DNA of 64,000 bases from M3007 sp964539805 (GCA_964539805.1 CAZIKN010000001.1:1-64000), one strand, 5' to 3'. Counted from the stretch's first letter, positions 17,845 to 27,606 are shown. A program made the numbers and translations. Notes: generated by a model from the sequence alone, not told the origin.

Positions 17845-18723
17845 ATGATCGCGCACAATCCTAAACAGTGGCTGTTTTGGCCTTATCATTTTCACCGGAC
17901 GGACACCCTTCGGCGTCTTGCCCCATGGCTACTGATCGTCAGCCTATATGCTGCTGTAGTGGCCTGGTTAGAACTGGAATATTGGAAAATAGGCGAAAAC
18001 AGCTACTTGCGCAACATCTCACAAATCCATTCGCTCCTAGGTTTCGCTATTTCTTTCACCTTGGTTTTCAGAACCAACACTGCCTATGAGCGCTGGTGGG
18101 AGGGCCGAAAACTTTGGGGGTCATTAGTGAATAACAGCCGCAATTTGGCCATGAAAATGGCTGCCCTGCTGCCAGAAAATGACCCTGAGCGAAATTTTTT
18201 CCGCAAAATTATTCCGCTTTATGCGGCAGCGTTAAAAAACCACCTTCGCAGCGAGGAAACACGGATAGAGCTCTTTGATGATTTGCCAATACAGGTACAG
18301 GCCCAGTTGGATCGGGACAAACATTTGCCCAACCAAATAGCTGGATTTATGTACCGGCACATCCTAAAATTACAGAAAGAGCATAAGCTGACTGAACAGC
18401 AGCTCCTTTTCCTAAATCCTGAACTTATGTCCTTTACAGAGGTTTGTGGGGCCTGTGAGCGGATCAAAAACACGCCTATACCCTATTCATACGGGGTTTT
18501 TATTAAAAAATTCCTTATGGTTTACATTGCAACACTGCCTTTTGGCTTTGTTTTTAGTCTGGGCTACATGGTCATACCCGTTGTAGCTTTCGTTTTTTTT
18601 GTTTTGGCCAGCTTGGAATTAATTGCAGAAGAAATTGAAGAACCTTTTGGAGCTGATGAGAACGACCTGCCGTTGGCCAGATTAGCACACAACATAAGGG
18701 TGCATATAGAGGAGATTTTGTAG
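17845..18723 (+). CDS. Bestrophin family (UPF0187/YneE) membrane channel
   Basis: A 292-residue membrane protein beginning with a soluble segment and a hydrophobic helix (LAPWLLIVSLYAAVVAW). It carries the bestrophin signature IHSLLGFAISFTLVFRTNTAYERWWEGRKLWG, a cytosolic helical middle region, two later helices (GVFIKKFLMVYIATLPFGFVF, MVIPVVAFVFFVLASLELI) and the end IEEPFGADENDLPL. Bacterial bestrophins form pentameric ion channels. It is 12 bases after gyrB and probably shares its transcript. Its stop codon abuts the rarA stop with no bases between. Confidence 0.92.
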   Translation: MIAHNPKQWLFWPYHFHRTDTLRRLAPWLLIVSLYAAVVAWLELEYWKIGENSYLRNISQIHSLLGFAISFTLVFRTNTAYERWWEGRKLWGSLVNNSRNLAMKMAALLPENDPERNFFRKIIPLYAAALKNHLRSEETRIELFDDLPIQVQAQLDRDKHLPNQIAGFMYRHILKLQKEHKLTEQQLLFLNPELMSFTEVCGACERIKNTPIPYSYGVFIKKFLMVYIATLPFGFVFSLGYMVIPVVAFVFFVLASLELIAEEIEEPFGADENDLPLARLAHNIRVHIEEIL

Positions 18724-20010
18724 TCAATAATCGTATTTACCCTTCCATTGTTCTTTTAGGATGGCCCTTGTTTTGGCCTCGTTGGGGTTGTTGCCGGGCT
18801 GATATAATACGGTACCGTCCAAAGCCTGGGGCAGATTGTCCTGCTGGACAAAATTGCCTGAAAAATCGTGGGCGTATTGATAGCCACTGCCGTAATTAAG
18901 GTCTTTCATGAGTTTTGTGGGCGCATTGCGCAAATGCAGTGGCACAGGCTGGCTGCCTGTTTTCTTAACGGTGGCAATGGCTTCTTCTATGGCCATATAG
19001 GCAGAATTGCTTTTGGGGGAGGTGGCGAGGTAAATGGCACATTGGGAAAGGATAATACGGGCTTCCGGCATTCCAATCATCCGTATGGCATCCATGGTAG
19101 TTTTGGCCAAAAGCAGAGCGTTGGGGTTGGCTAACCCAATATCTTCTGCGGCCAAAATGAGCATGCGGCGCGCGATGAATTCAATATCTTCCCCACTATC
19201 CAACATTCGGGCCAGCCAATAAACTGAAGCGTTGGGGTCAGATCCGCGCATACTTTTGATGAAGGCTGATATGATGTCATAATGCTGTTCTCCGGCCTTA
19301 TCATACAAAGCCGCATTTTGCTGAATGAAGTCGCGTACTAAGTCATTGGTAATACACAAAGGCTCATTTGTGTTGCGGTAATTGGCTACCAACTCAAGAG
19401 CATTGAGCAGACGACGTGCATCTCCACCCGAATAAAGGAGCAGGGCATCGTATTCAACTACTTGAATATCAGCACCTTTTAAATAATCATCTTCTTGCAG
19501 TGCGTGATCCACCAAGCCTATAAGCTCTTCCTTGGTCAAGTGGTTGAGCACATAAACCTGGCAACGCGACAACAAGGCGGGGATGACCTCAAAGGAGGGA
19601 TTTTCCGTTGTGGCCCCAATAAGCGTAACTATACCTTTTTCCACTGCGCCCAGCAAGGCATCTTGTTGGCTTTTGGAGAAGCGGTGTATTTCATCAATAA
19701 ACAAAATAGCCCCTTTGTGCTGGAAAAGACTCTGCCTGTCGGCGCTTTCTATGGCTTCCCGAATATCTTTTACGCCAGCATTGATAGCAGAAAGTTGGAA
19801 AAAGGGCTTGTTCAGCAGTTTTGCAATCAGTTGAGCCAATGTCGTTTTGCCCACGCCCGGCGGCCCCCAAAGGATAAAGGATGGAATTTTACCACGTTCT
19901 ATGGCTTGCCGTAACACACCGTTCTCGCCCACGAGATGCTGTTGCCCCACATAGGTATCCAAGGCCTGAGGGCGCATACGTTCGGCAAGCGGTGTGTTGG
20001 GATTATGCAT
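18724..20010 (-). CDS. rarA: Replication-associated recombination protein A (AAA+ ATPase)
   Basis: A 428-residue RarA/MgsA protein. The start was set at the ATG at 20010 (MHNPNTPLAERMRPQ). It shows Walker A GPPGVGKTTLAQL, Walker B LFIDEIHRFSKSQQD, sensor 1 IGATTENPSFEV, an arginine-finger ALLSRCQVY region, SGGDARRLLNAL and the C-terminal MgsA tetramerisation domain (KSMRGSDPNASVYWLARML). It acts at stalled replication forks. The M48 protease gene ends 16 bases upstream, and the stop is contiguous with that of the bestrophin gene. Confidence 0.95.
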   Translation of the reverse strand: MHNPNTPLAERMRPQALDTYVGQQHLVGENGVLRQAIERGKIPSFILWGPPGVGKTTLAQLIAKLLNKPFFQLSAINAGVKDIREAIESADRQSLFQHKGAILFIDEIHRFSKSQQDALLGAVEKGIVTLIGATTENPSFEVIPALLSRCQVYVLNHLTKEELIGLVDHALQEDDYLKGADIQVVEYDALLLYSGGDARRLLNALELVANYRNTNEPLCITNDLVRDFIQQNAALYDKAGEQHYDIISAFIKSMRGSDPNASVYWLARMLDSGEDIEFIARRMLILAAEDIGLANPNALLLAKTTMDAIRMIGMPEARIILSQCAIYLATSPKSNSAYMAIEEAIATVKKTGSQPVPLHLRNAPTKLMKDLNYGSGYQYAHDFSGNFVQQDNLPQALDGTVLYQPGNNPNEAKTRAILKEQWKGKYDY

Positions 20011-20026
20011 CTTAGTTGTTGTTTTA

Positions 20027-21097
20027 TTATTTTTGGACCTTTTCTGACAATTGTTCAAAAATAGCTACTATGCCGGGGCGCATAGCTTTCGCTTTGTGCT
20101 CGGGGCTTTTTATGCGTTCTTCCACATAATTCAAACGCTCATCTGTTGAAGGGTGGGTGCTCAGAAAATCCGAACCGGAACCGTGGCCATCTTCTCCCTT
20201 TTTCAAGATTAAAAACAGGTCACGCATGCCTTCTAAGGAAATTTCTTTTTTCTGCATCAAATCGGCACCGCGCTTGTCAGCTTCCATTTCCATGTCACGA
20301 GAATAGGCCAACCCATTCAATTCGTCCGCTTTCCGAGCCACTATTACTGAGATATCGCCATAGTCACCCAGCAAAAATGTAAAAAACAAACTGCTGCCCA
20401 ATTGGCGGAACAAGCTGCGCAAAGAATGTTTTAGGTCAACATGGCTGCCTTCATGCCCAAGCAAGGCCGCCAGTTCCTCGGGCTTCTGCATGGCATTGAG
20501 CAAGGTATCATAAACCACAATATGGCCGCCCGGCATGGCAAAGGCATTCATTACAGGTGATTTTAGTACGGTAAGCTCATAACGGTAGCGACTGTCAAAA
20601 TTCAGGGAATCATAAAATGCCTGTAACAGTTTTGATTTGTCAAAATCAACATCGGCCTCGCGTACCAAGGCATCATACATGGGCTTACTCATGGATTTTT
20701 CCTGTTCAATGGATACGCTGTTTACCGCCTTTTCAGATAACCAGGGCAAGCCGAACATATAAAACAAGACAGCCGGTAGGATGAATACGGCAAGGATGCC
20801 AAGGCAGCCCACTACGCCGGTCTTGTCAAAAAAGCCTTGCTTAAACCGTTTTTGCCCGCCCAATACCCGATCTAATTGTTGCAAAAAACCGGGCTCCTCT
20901 ACTTCGAGAAACAAATGTCCGTTTTGCACAATGACCAAGCCATCATCTGTAGCTCTTGTGTGGCCGATTTCATTTATATGCCACTCCAAACTTGGGCCTA
21001 TTTCCTGATCTATCAATATGGCACCGGGCTCCAAGCGGACCGTAACAGGCAATGAAGAATTTTGATTGCGGTCATGTAAAGTTGCGCGATAGAACAT
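20027..21097 (-). CDS. M48 family metallopeptidase, membrane-anchored
   Basis: A 356-residue protein; the ATG at 21097 (MFYRATLHDRNQ) is preferred over an in-frame start 14 codons up, which would lie inside the promoter region. The N-terminal ~100 residues form a cytosolic domain. Membrane helices follow (GVVGCLGILAVFILPAVLFYMFGL), then the Peptidase_M48 domain with FAMPGGHIVVYDTLL, the zinc motif HEGSH, and the third ligand in RDMEMEADKRG, ending FLSTHPSTDERLNYV. It resembles HtpX/Oma1-like proteases in protein quality control. It lies just upstream of rarA. Confidence 0.9.
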   Translation of the reverse strand: MFYRATLHDRNQNSSLPVTVRLEPGAILIDQEIGPSLEWHINEIGHTRATDDGLVIVQNGHLFLEVEEPGFLQQLDRVLGGQKRFKQGFFDKTGVVGCLGILAVFILPAVLFYMFGLPWLSEKAVNSVSIEQEKSMSKPMYDALVREADVDFDKSKLLQAFYDSLNFDSRYRYELTVLKSPVMNAFAMPGGHIVVYDTLLNAMQKPEELAALLGHEGSHVDLKHSLRSLFRQLGSSLFFTFLLGDYGDISVIVARKADELNGLAYSRDMEMEADKRGADLMQKKEISLEGMRDLFLILKKGEDGHGSGSDFLSTHPSTDERLNYVEERIKSPEHKAKAMRPGIVAIFEQLSEKVQK

Positions 21098-21127
21098 ATT
21101 AGGCTTATTGCGGTAAAACGTGAGCTG

Positions 21128-21157
21128 CAAAATTAGCAAGTTTTAGAGAAGACCCAA
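21128..21157 (-). promoter_or_regulatory. Promoter of the M48 protease gene
   Basis: On the minus strand: TTG (21157-21155), 19-bp spacer, TAATTTTG (21135-21128), 30 bases before the chosen start codon. Spacing and both elements fit the Bacteroidota consensus. Confidence 0.6.
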
Positions 21158-21222
21158 CAAAGGGTTTTGCTCATGGGCAATATTTTCCAGCAGGCGCGCA
21201 ACCTACAGGGGATTGTTTGACG

Positions 21223-21244
21223 TATTATTGCCCAAGCAATAATA
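21223..21244. promoter_or_regulatory. 9-bp palindrome just before a CHU_C gene
   Basis: TATTATTGC and GCAATAATA form a perfect inverted repeat around CCAA, ending 5 bases before the ATG at 21250. It could be an operator or a leader hairpin that limits ribosome access. There is no U-run. Confidence 0.4.
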
Positions 21245-21249
21245 TTACT

Positions 21250-23583
21250 ATGAAATACCTTTTTACTGTCGTCTTGTTCTGGGCATCACTTCATATACTG
21301 TTTTCACAGCCCAAGCCATGCACCAAACCCGAAACCATGACCTCGTTTTGCGCTGATGCCTGTGTCGTTTGCGACATCAATGGCTTCACCGGCCGCAACA
21401 ACAGTAATGTAACAGGCCAGGCCCCTCCAGGCTTCTGCACCAATCAGGTGCATCACATGCAGTGGATAGCCTTTATTGCGGGCAGTACTAACCTGACCCT
21501 TTCCCTCAAAGTTTTTGGTTGCCAATTAGGCGAGGGACTTGAGGTGGGCATCTACGAAAGTTTGGATTGCAAAACCTTTAAATTGGTTTCCAACTGTGAT
21601 ACCGACATTCCAAACAACACAACCCAGAATTTCACCAACACTACACCATTAGTAGTTGGCCAGTACTATTATTGGGTCATGGACGGGAGCCAAAATGATA
21701 TTTGCAACTATACGATTTCCGTGGTTAAAGGCACGACCAAAGTAGGAGAACTGCCCAATTCAGGCAATATCTCAGGCGAAACAGTAGCCTGCTCAGGTAC
21801 TTCCACACCATATAAGGTGCAATTGCCGCCGGGCGCATCCCGATTTGTCTGGACGCTTAATGGCAATACCATAGCCAATAGTCAGGATACAACGGTCAAT
21901 ATAATATGGCAAACCCCCGGTAATTACAATCTTTGCGTAACGGCCTCCAATGCCTGTGATACCGCCGCGCCTTCCTGCAAAAACATATTGGTCAAGAAAA
22001 TACCCGATACCAAACTAATAGGCACCATCTGTGAAGGCGAATGCTACAACTATCCCGACTCAATGTTATGCAAGGCTGGCAACTATCAATTTCTGTATAA
22101 AGGCTCCGATGGCTGCGATAGCCTTGTCGAGGTTCAGCTTGATCTCATCTCTTCTGTAGTCACCAATCTTGATCTGCGCATCTGCAAAGGCGATAGTGTG
22201 GTAATTGGTCAAAAGACATTTCTGGAAAGCGGCAATTTTCAGGAATTGTTACAAACAACACAGGCCTGTGACAGCACAATCAACCTCAAATTAGAGGTAA
22301 TTGAATGTGAGATCAAAGGCGGGACAAAAACCACCGAAGCTTTGTGTTACGGATCTTCAACGGGAAGCCTGATCTTTTCGGTACAAAATGGCACTCCGCC
22401 ATTTAAGTACGCCTGGACCGAATTAGGCAACCCCAAAAATAGCGGGACGGGTAGCATATTGGCGCTAAACAGTTCGGAAACTATTTCATCCTTGAGTGCA
22501 GGCAGCTATTATATTACAGTGTTTGACAATTTTGGAAATGATGTGGTGCTTTCAGGTATCGTAACGGAACCACCGCCACTTGAACTAAGCAGCATACTTT
22601 CAGATTACAACGGGCTAAATATTAGTTGTGCTGGCAAGAAAGATGGCTATATTCAATTAAAAGTGTCCGGAGGAAAACCCAATTACACCTACAACTGGAA
22701 CGATGGCAATACTGTAGCGCAAAGAAACGATCTTGCTGCGGGTATCTACACCTGTACCATTAGCGATCAAGCATCTTGCACAAAGGTATTGAGCACCACA
22801 ATTTCCGAACCTAAACCATTAAGTTTCTCCATCCAGTTTGAACAGCCCGGATGTTCCGGCATCAATACAGGAAAAGCCAGCATAAACGCTACTAACGGCG
22901 GAACCTTGCCATATCTGTATGATTTTCAAGGTCTTGGCTTAAGCACTCAAACAAACTTTCAAAACCTTGCTCCGGGCAATTACAGCATCATAGTGCAGGA
23001 TGCCAACGGATGCAGCGCAAGCCAAACGGCTAATCTGAAAACACCCATTATTCCTGAAATAACATTGGGCCCTAATCTTACTGTTGAACTGGGCGAGACC
23101 GTGCGCATCAACCTGACTCAAAATGTAGCCTTGGACTCTTTTTTATGGAACAATGAGCCGGGTTTATCTTGTTACCGCTGCGCAGAGCCGGAAGCGCAGG
23201 CGCTCCGCAGCACCGATTATATCCTGAAAGTGACCGCGTCCGGGGGGTGCACGGATATAGACACCCTGAGAATTACGGTTAAAGATCGCCGAAACATTTA
23301 CTTTCCTAATATATTTAGTCCTGACGATGACGGCGAAAATGACCACTTTACCGGATTTGGTGGCCCTGAGGTATTAAGTATAAAGGTACTGAAAATATTC
23401 TCCCGGTGGGGTGAATTGGTATATGAAGGCCATGATATCACACCCGGTGTGATCAGCTCGGGTTGGGATGGCCGATTTAAGGGATCCGATGCTTCCTCTG
23501 GAGTGTTCACATGGGTTTCCCAGGTTGAATTTATTGATGGCCTTATTTCAGGATATGAAGGCACTGTTACCCTTAAGCGGTAA
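21250..23583 (+). CDS. Gliding-motility C-terminal (T9SS type B) repeat protein
   Basis: A 777-residue secreted protein. The start was set at the ATG at 21250, giving the signal peptide MKYLFTVVLFWASLHILFSQ. The N-terminal ~170 residues are a Cys-rich domain of unknown type (FCADACVVCDINGF). A PKD-like domain follows (SRFVWTLNGNTIANSQDTTVNI), then at least three SprB-type repeats (SCAGKKDGYIQLKVSGGKPNYTYNW and similar), and a C-terminal CHU_C domain (FPNIFSPDDDGENDHF, KIFSRWGELVYEG, GWDGRFKG). It is likely displayed on the cell surface via the type IX system. It differs from the 1151-residue adhesin in its N-terminal half. Confidence 0.87.
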   Translation: MKYLFTVVLFWASLHILFSQPKPCTKPETMTSFCADACVVCDINGFTGRNNSNVTGQAPPGFCTNQVHHMQWIAFIAGSTNLTLSLKVFGCQLGEGLEVGIYESLDCKTFKLVSNCDTDIPNNTTQNFTNTTPLVVGQYYYWVMDGSQNDICNYTISVVKGTTKVGELPNSGNISGETVACSGTSTPYKVQLPPGASRFVWTLNGNTIANSQDTTVNIIWQTPGNYNLCVTASNACDTAAPSCKNILVKKIPDTKLIGTICEGECYNYPDSMLCKAGNYQFLYKGSDGCDSLVEVQLDLISSVVTNLDLRICKGDSVVIGQKTFLESGNFQELLQTTQACDSTINLKLEVIECEIKGGTKTTEALCYGSSTGSLIFSVQNGTPPFKYAWTELGNPKNSGTGSILALNSSETISSLSAGSYYITVFDNFGNDVVLSGIVTEPPPLELSSILSDYNGLNISCAGKKDGYIQLKVSGGKPNYTYNWNDGNTVAQRNDLAAGIYTCTISDQASCTKVLSTTISEPKPLSFSIQFEQPGCSGINTGKASINATNGGTLPYLYDFQGLGLSTQTNFQNLAPGNYSIIVQDANGCSASQTANLKTPIIPEITLGPNLTVELGETVRINLTQNVALDSFLWNNEPGLSCYRCAEPEAQALRSTDYILKVTASGGCTDIDTLRITVKDRRNIYFPNIFSPDDDGENDHFTGFGGPEVLSIKVLKIFSRWGELVYEGHDITPGVISSGWDGRFKGSDASSGVFTWVSQVEFIDGLISGYEGTVTLKR

Positions 23584-23589
23584 TAAAAA

Positions 23590-23623
23590 TTTGTCCTAAA
23601 AAATAAGAAACATATTACCTTCG
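23590..23623 (+). promoter_or_regulatory. Possible promoter of the arylsulfotransferase-like gene
   Basis: TTTG (23590-23593), 22-bp spacer, TACCTTCG (23616-23623). The -7 box has one mismatch to TAnnTTTG. It lies 29 bases before the start codon. Confidence 0.4.
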
Positions 23624-23652
23624 CATAGGATTATTTTTGAATCTATGTTATT

Positions 23653-25188
23653 ATGGTGAAGAATAAAACAACGGCGATATTGATATGCTTTTTGATACTC
23701 TTTGGGGTAAATTTCAGGCTTATTGCACAAAATAGCCAAAGGCCCCTGCCACCCCAACTACCTGATTACCAATTTAACAGCTATGATTCCGCCAAAAATG
23801 GATACTATTTTAACACTCCCTTCAAAATTGGTGCCGCTGCAAATGGAAGTCTCAATTATTTAACGATGATTGACACAGGAGCTTATGTCTTTTGGTATGC
23901 TGGTGTGCCAGCGAGGAGCTTCAACGACTTTAAATATCATCCGGAACACCGCCTTTACACTTTTAACAAGATGGTGAGCGCTACGGAAGCGCGATACATG
24001 GTGTTAAATGAATCTTTTCAATACATTGATTCTTTTTCTAATGTGAATGGCGTAACAGCCGATTTACATGATTTCCTTCTTTCATCCGCTGGCACCTTCC
24101 TTATTGGTGGCGCTAGCGACAGTATTTTTGACCTCAGTGCTTATGTTTTCAACGGGGTTCCGGGTAGTGCCACCACACGTTGCCGGGGTTTTGTGGTACA
24201 GGAATTTGATCAGGCGCACAAGCTGATTTTTGAATGGGATAGCAACGATCATATTTTTCCAACAGAGGCACTGCCTTTTTATGGGTATAATGCCAACGAT
24301 TTTGATTATTGCCATGCCAATACGATAGCAGAAGACTATGATGGGAACCTTTTGATCTCTTTCCGGCACCTTAATTCCGTGTACAAGATTCATCGGAAAA
24401 CAGGCAAAGTTATTTGGCGATTAGGAGGAAAATCCAGTTCTTTTAGCTTTACTGGAACCGACCGTTTCAGTGGCCAACACGATGTACGAAGATTGCCCAA
24501 CGGCAATATTGCCCTATTTGACAATGCCAATACGGCACTTCCACCCAAGCAATCAAGAGCCGTAGAATATCGGCTTGATACCATCAATATGGTTGCAACC
24601 AAAGTTTGGGAACACAAATATCAGCCTCCATTTTTTGCGCAGGCCATGGGAAGTCTTCAGACTACGGCAGATCGCGATCATATTATTGGTTATGGATTGG
24701 TGTACAGGCCCAACCCGTCATTTATCAGGATAAATGATAAAGGCGAACTACTTCAGGAACTCTTCTTTAAAGATTCTGTGATGAGCTACCGTTCCTATTG
24801 GTTTGATCCGCCCACTGACCATATTATCAGACCCGGGATCAAATGTACACCATCAAATACAGGTGTAGTGTTGACCGCCACAAGCGGTTATAGCGACTAC
24901 CAATGGTCAACTGGTGAAAAGACCATGAGCATCAACATAAAGCAGCCCGGGGAATATCAGGTTTGGACTAATTACGGTATAGGAATGTTGGGATCCCAAC
25001 CAATCACCCTAACTGATCCCGCAAAAGGTTGTGGATTGAGCAGCACCCAGGGGACTGAAGAAACGCCTGACGAACAGCAATACATATATGTGGATATGTT
25101 GGGCCGGATGGTAACACAGCCAGAAAAGGGCAATATTTATTTGCGGCGCAGCCCCAAGGGCGTGGCAAAATTCGTTTGGCAAGAGTAG
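23653..25188 (+). CDS. Arylsulfotransferase (ASST)-like secreted protein
   Basis: A 511-residue protein with a signal peptide (AILICFLILFGVNFRLIAQ). The body is a beta-propeller of ASST type: HPEHRLYTFNK, DLHDFLLSSAGTFLIGG, DFDYCHANTIAEDYDGNLLISFRH, KTGKVIWRLGGKSS and GQHDVRRLPNGNIALFDNA, where the His residues fit the family active site. A C-terminal Ig-like stretch (YSDYQWSTGEKTMSINI) and a short strand tail could be a surface-attachment region. Family members transfer sulfate between phenols; the actual activity here is unproven. It follows the CHU_C gene by 69 bases. Confidence 0.8.
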   Translation: MVKNKTTAILICFLILFGVNFRLIAQNSQRPLPPQLPDYQFNSYDSAKNGYYFNTPFKIGAAANGSLNYLTMIDTGAYVFWYAGVPARSFNDFKYHPEHRLYTFNKMVSATEARYMVLNESFQYIDSFSNVNGVTADLHDFLLSSAGTFLIGGASDSIFDLSAYVFNGVPGSATTRCRGFVVQEFDQAHKLIFEWDSNDHIFPTEALPFYGYNANDFDYCHANTIAEDYDGNLLISFRHLNSVYKIHRKTGKVIWRLGGKSSSFSFTGTDRFSGQHDVRRLPNGNIALFDNANTALPPKQSRAVEYRLDTINMVATKVWEHKYQPPFFAQAMGSLQTTADRDHIIGYGLVYRPNPSFIRINDKGELLQELFFKDSVMSYRSYWFDPPTDHIIRPGIKCTPSNTGVVLTATSGYSDYQWSTGEKTMSINIKQPGEYQVWTNYGIGMLGSQPITLTDPAKGCGLSSTQGTEETPDEQQYIYVDMLGRMVTQPEKGNIYLRRSPKGVAKFVWQE

Positions 25189-25262
25189 CCAAATAGCCCG
25201 AATTTCTCTTTTACACGTTCAATTTTTCATTTCCTAAAACAAATCCTTACATCATCTGCCAT

Positions 25263-25297
25263 TTTGTCATTTTTTAAATAAAAAAGCTTTACTTTTG
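25263..25297 (+). promoter_or_regulatory. Probable promoter of the miaB operon
   Basis: TTTG (25263-25266), 23-bp spacer, TACTTTTG (25290-25297). The -7 box is a full match and the spacer is at the upper end of the known range. The start codon is 70 bases downstream. Confidence 0.5.
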
Positions 25298-25367
25298 CGG
25301 CCCCAATCGAATATGAAAATGGTACTGCAATAATCAGTACACGTATTCGGAGTAATAACGCAGCAAA

Positions 25368-26801
25368 ATGTACGACAGCAACCCAACCTTAGAAGGGATC
25401 AAGACCATGGACGAAGCCCGTCAGGGCAGTGTTTTGTTCAAGGAAAACTGGCAGGAAAGCCCAATCCCAGGCATCAAACGCTTTTATATCGAGAGCTATG
25501 GCTGTCAAATGAACTTTTCAGATTCGGAAATCGTGGCCAGTATCCTCGGAGATGTAGGTTATGCCCCAACCAGAAACATGGAGGAAAGCGATCTCATTCT
25601 TATCAATACCTGCTCCATCCGGGAAAAAGCGGAAGAAACGGTGCGCAAACGCCTCAAAGTGTTTGGCTCCGTAAAGCATGAACGCCCAGGTATAAAAATT
25701 GGCATTTTGGGTTGCATGGCTGAACGCCTTAAAAAACAATGGCTGGAGCAGGAAAAATTAGTGGACCTTGTTGTTGGCCCCGATGCCTACCGCGATCTGC
25801 CCAACCTGATCGGCGCCGCCGATGAAGGCAACAGGATGGTTAATGTGTTGCTCAGCCGCGAAGAAACTTACGCTGACATCAGCCCCGTTCGTTTGGAGAG
25901 CAATGGCGTTACGGCATTCATCTCCATTATGCGCGGATGTGACAACATGTGTTCCTTTTGTGTTGTGCCTTTCACCCGCGGGCGAGAGCGCTCACGCGAC
26001 CCATTCAGCATAGTGGCCGAAGCCACTGATCTGTTTGAACGCGGCTATCGTGAAGTGACACTTTTGGGGCAAAATGTGGACTCCTACAAATGGGAGAATC
26101 CAGATACCAAAGAGCGCGCTTCATTTGCCAATTTATTGGAAATGACAGCACTAATACACCCCGATCTACGCGTCCGTTTTAGCACAAGTCATCCTAAGGA
26201 TATGTTGGATGACGTGTTACATGTAATGGCTAAATACGAGAATATCTGCAAGTATATCCATCTCCCTGTACAATCCGGAAACAGCCGGATCCTTGACTTG
26301 ATGAACCGCACTTATGATCGCGAATGGTATATGGGCCGAGTGGAAGCCATCCGCCAAATCATGCCGGATTGCGCCATATCCAGCGATATCATCACAGGTT
26401 TTTGTACGGAGACAGAAGAAGAACATCAAGACACCCTAAGCATGGTGGAATGGGCCAATTATTCCATGTCCTACATGTTTTACTACTCAGAGCGCCCAGG
26501 CACCCTTGCCGCTCGAAAATTTGCTGATGACATACCCGAAGAAATAAAAAAACGCCGCCTAAATGAGGTCATTCGACTTCAAAATGCGGTTAGCCTTCGC
26601 CACAATCAGGCAGATATTGGCAAAACATTCAAAGTCTTGATTGAGGGCAATTCTCGTAAGTCAGACATGGATTTCTGTGGCCGAAACACACAAAACAAAA
26701 TGGTGGTTTTCCCAAAAAAAGAAGACTTAAAGCCAGGCGATTATGCTTGGGTAAAGGTAAAAGAAGCCACCAGTGCCACGCTAATCGGGGAAATAGTTTA
26801 G
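25368..26801 (+). CDS. miaB: tRNA-2-methylthio-N6-dimethylallyladenosine synthase
   Basis: A 477-residue radical-SAM methylthiotransferase acting on i6A37 of tRNA. The N-terminal UPF0004 domain has the three auxiliary-cluster Cys (YGCQMNFSDSE, INTCSIREKAEE, LGCMAERLKK). The radical SAM cluster motif is RGCDNMCSFCVVPF, followed by RGRERSRDP. The barrel continues with HLPVQSGNSRILDLMNRTY, and a TRAM domain ends the protein (FKVLIEGNSRKSDMDFCGRN, PGDYAWVKV). It is followed by a beta-barrel gene and a sigma-54 activator; miaB next to this activator recurs in Bacteroidota. Confidence 0.96.
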   Translation: MYDSNPTLEGIKTMDEARQGSVLFKENWQESPIPGIKRFYIESYGCQMNFSDSEIVASILGDVGYAPTRNMEESDLILINTCSIREKAEETVRKRLKVFGSVKHERPGIKIGILGCMAERLKKQWLEQEKLVDLVVGPDAYRDLPNLIGAADEGNRMVNVLLSREETYADISPVRLESNGVTAFISIMRGCDNMCSFCVVPFTRGRERSRDPFSIVAEATDLFERGYREVTLLGQNVDSYKWENPDTKERASFANLLEMTALIHPDLRVRFSTSHPKDMLDDVLHVMAKYENICKYIHLPVQSGNSRILDLMNRTYDREWYMGRVEAIRQIMPDCAISSDIITGFCTETEEEHQDTLSMVEWANYSMSYMFYYSERPGTLAARKFADDIPEEIKKRRLNEVIRLQNAVSLRHNQADIGKTFKVLIEGNSRKSDMDFCGRNTQNKMVVFPKKEDLKPGDYAWVKVKEATSATLIGEIV

Positions 26802-26846
26802 TTGAGGGTTTTTATATTCAATTACATCTGTGCATCAGAAGAATAC

Positions 26847-27596
26847 ATGAAACAGATTGTTAAACTAAAAGTACTTCTCCTTTTGTTGGGCTTTTTGTTG
26901 TGGCTGAGGACAGCCACTGCTCAATCCTATTGGGTAAAACCACTTGCTGCTATTGATTCAAGGCAGAGTTTTTACTTTTATCAAGATTCAAGGCCGAACA
27001 CAAAAACCTCCTTTATCATTGCAAACAGGAAAGAAAGTCGAGGTATATTAGGGCTTGGATTAGCTAAATCATGGAGAAATAGTTCGTTTACTGATGTTGC
27101 CGTTTTTTTCCAAAACAATAGCAGTGCTCAACTGGGTTTTTTCTTGGATACCATGGGTGCAAATGTAACTTCTACAACAGCCCAAGTAGGCCTTATCAAG
27201 GAAAGTAAATTTGTCTTAGAAATTGATCATTTGATCCCTTTGACAAAATCTGAAAAAATATTTAGGTTTTATGCGGGAGCTTCAATGGCCATCCATTCCG
27301 TCAAAAACAATTTCAAGGCCAATCCATTATATTATTTTGATATAGATAAGCGATTTTCTAACATTGACTTAGGAGGTATTTTAAAAATTAGTTATACAGT
27401 TCTGGACAATTTATGGGCTGAATTGGGATTAAGTGCTGGATTAATCAGCTTGGGCGTTGAAGACAGTCAAGTTTCCAACCCTTCGCTAACACCTAATCAG
27501 CAGCAGACTTCAACATTCAATGTTGACTTACTCAGCAGCAGCAATATTCGCTTAGGATTGGGATACAGGTTTTACCATAAAAAGGTAAAAAAATAA
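26847..27596 (+). CDS. Putative outer-membrane beta-barrel protein
   Basis: A 249-residue protein. The ATG at 26847 is preferred because it gives a typical signal peptide (MKQIVKLKVLLLLLGFLLW, cleavage after TATAQ); the frame opens right after the miaB stop. The mature part alternates hydrophobic and polar residues (FYAGASMAIHSVKNNF, DLGGILKISYTVLDNLWAELG) and ends RLGLGYRFYHKK, consistent with a barrel. I do not recognise the family. It lies between miaB and the sigma-54 activator with gaps of 45 and 10 bases. Confidence 0.65.
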   Translation: MKQIVKLKVLLLLLGFLLWLRTATAQSYWVKPLAAIDSRQSFYFYQDSRPNTKTSFIIANRKESRGILGLGLAKSWRNSSFTDVAVFFQNNSSAQLGFFLDTMGANVTSTTAQVGLIKESKFVLEIDHLIPLTKSEKIFRFYAGASMAIHSVKNNFKANPLYYFDIDKRFSNIDLGGILKISYTVLDNLWAELGLSAGLISLGVEDSQVSNPSLTPNQQQTSTFNVDLLSSSNIRLGLGYRFYHKKVKK

Positions 27597-27606
27597 CAGT
27601 TATAAA

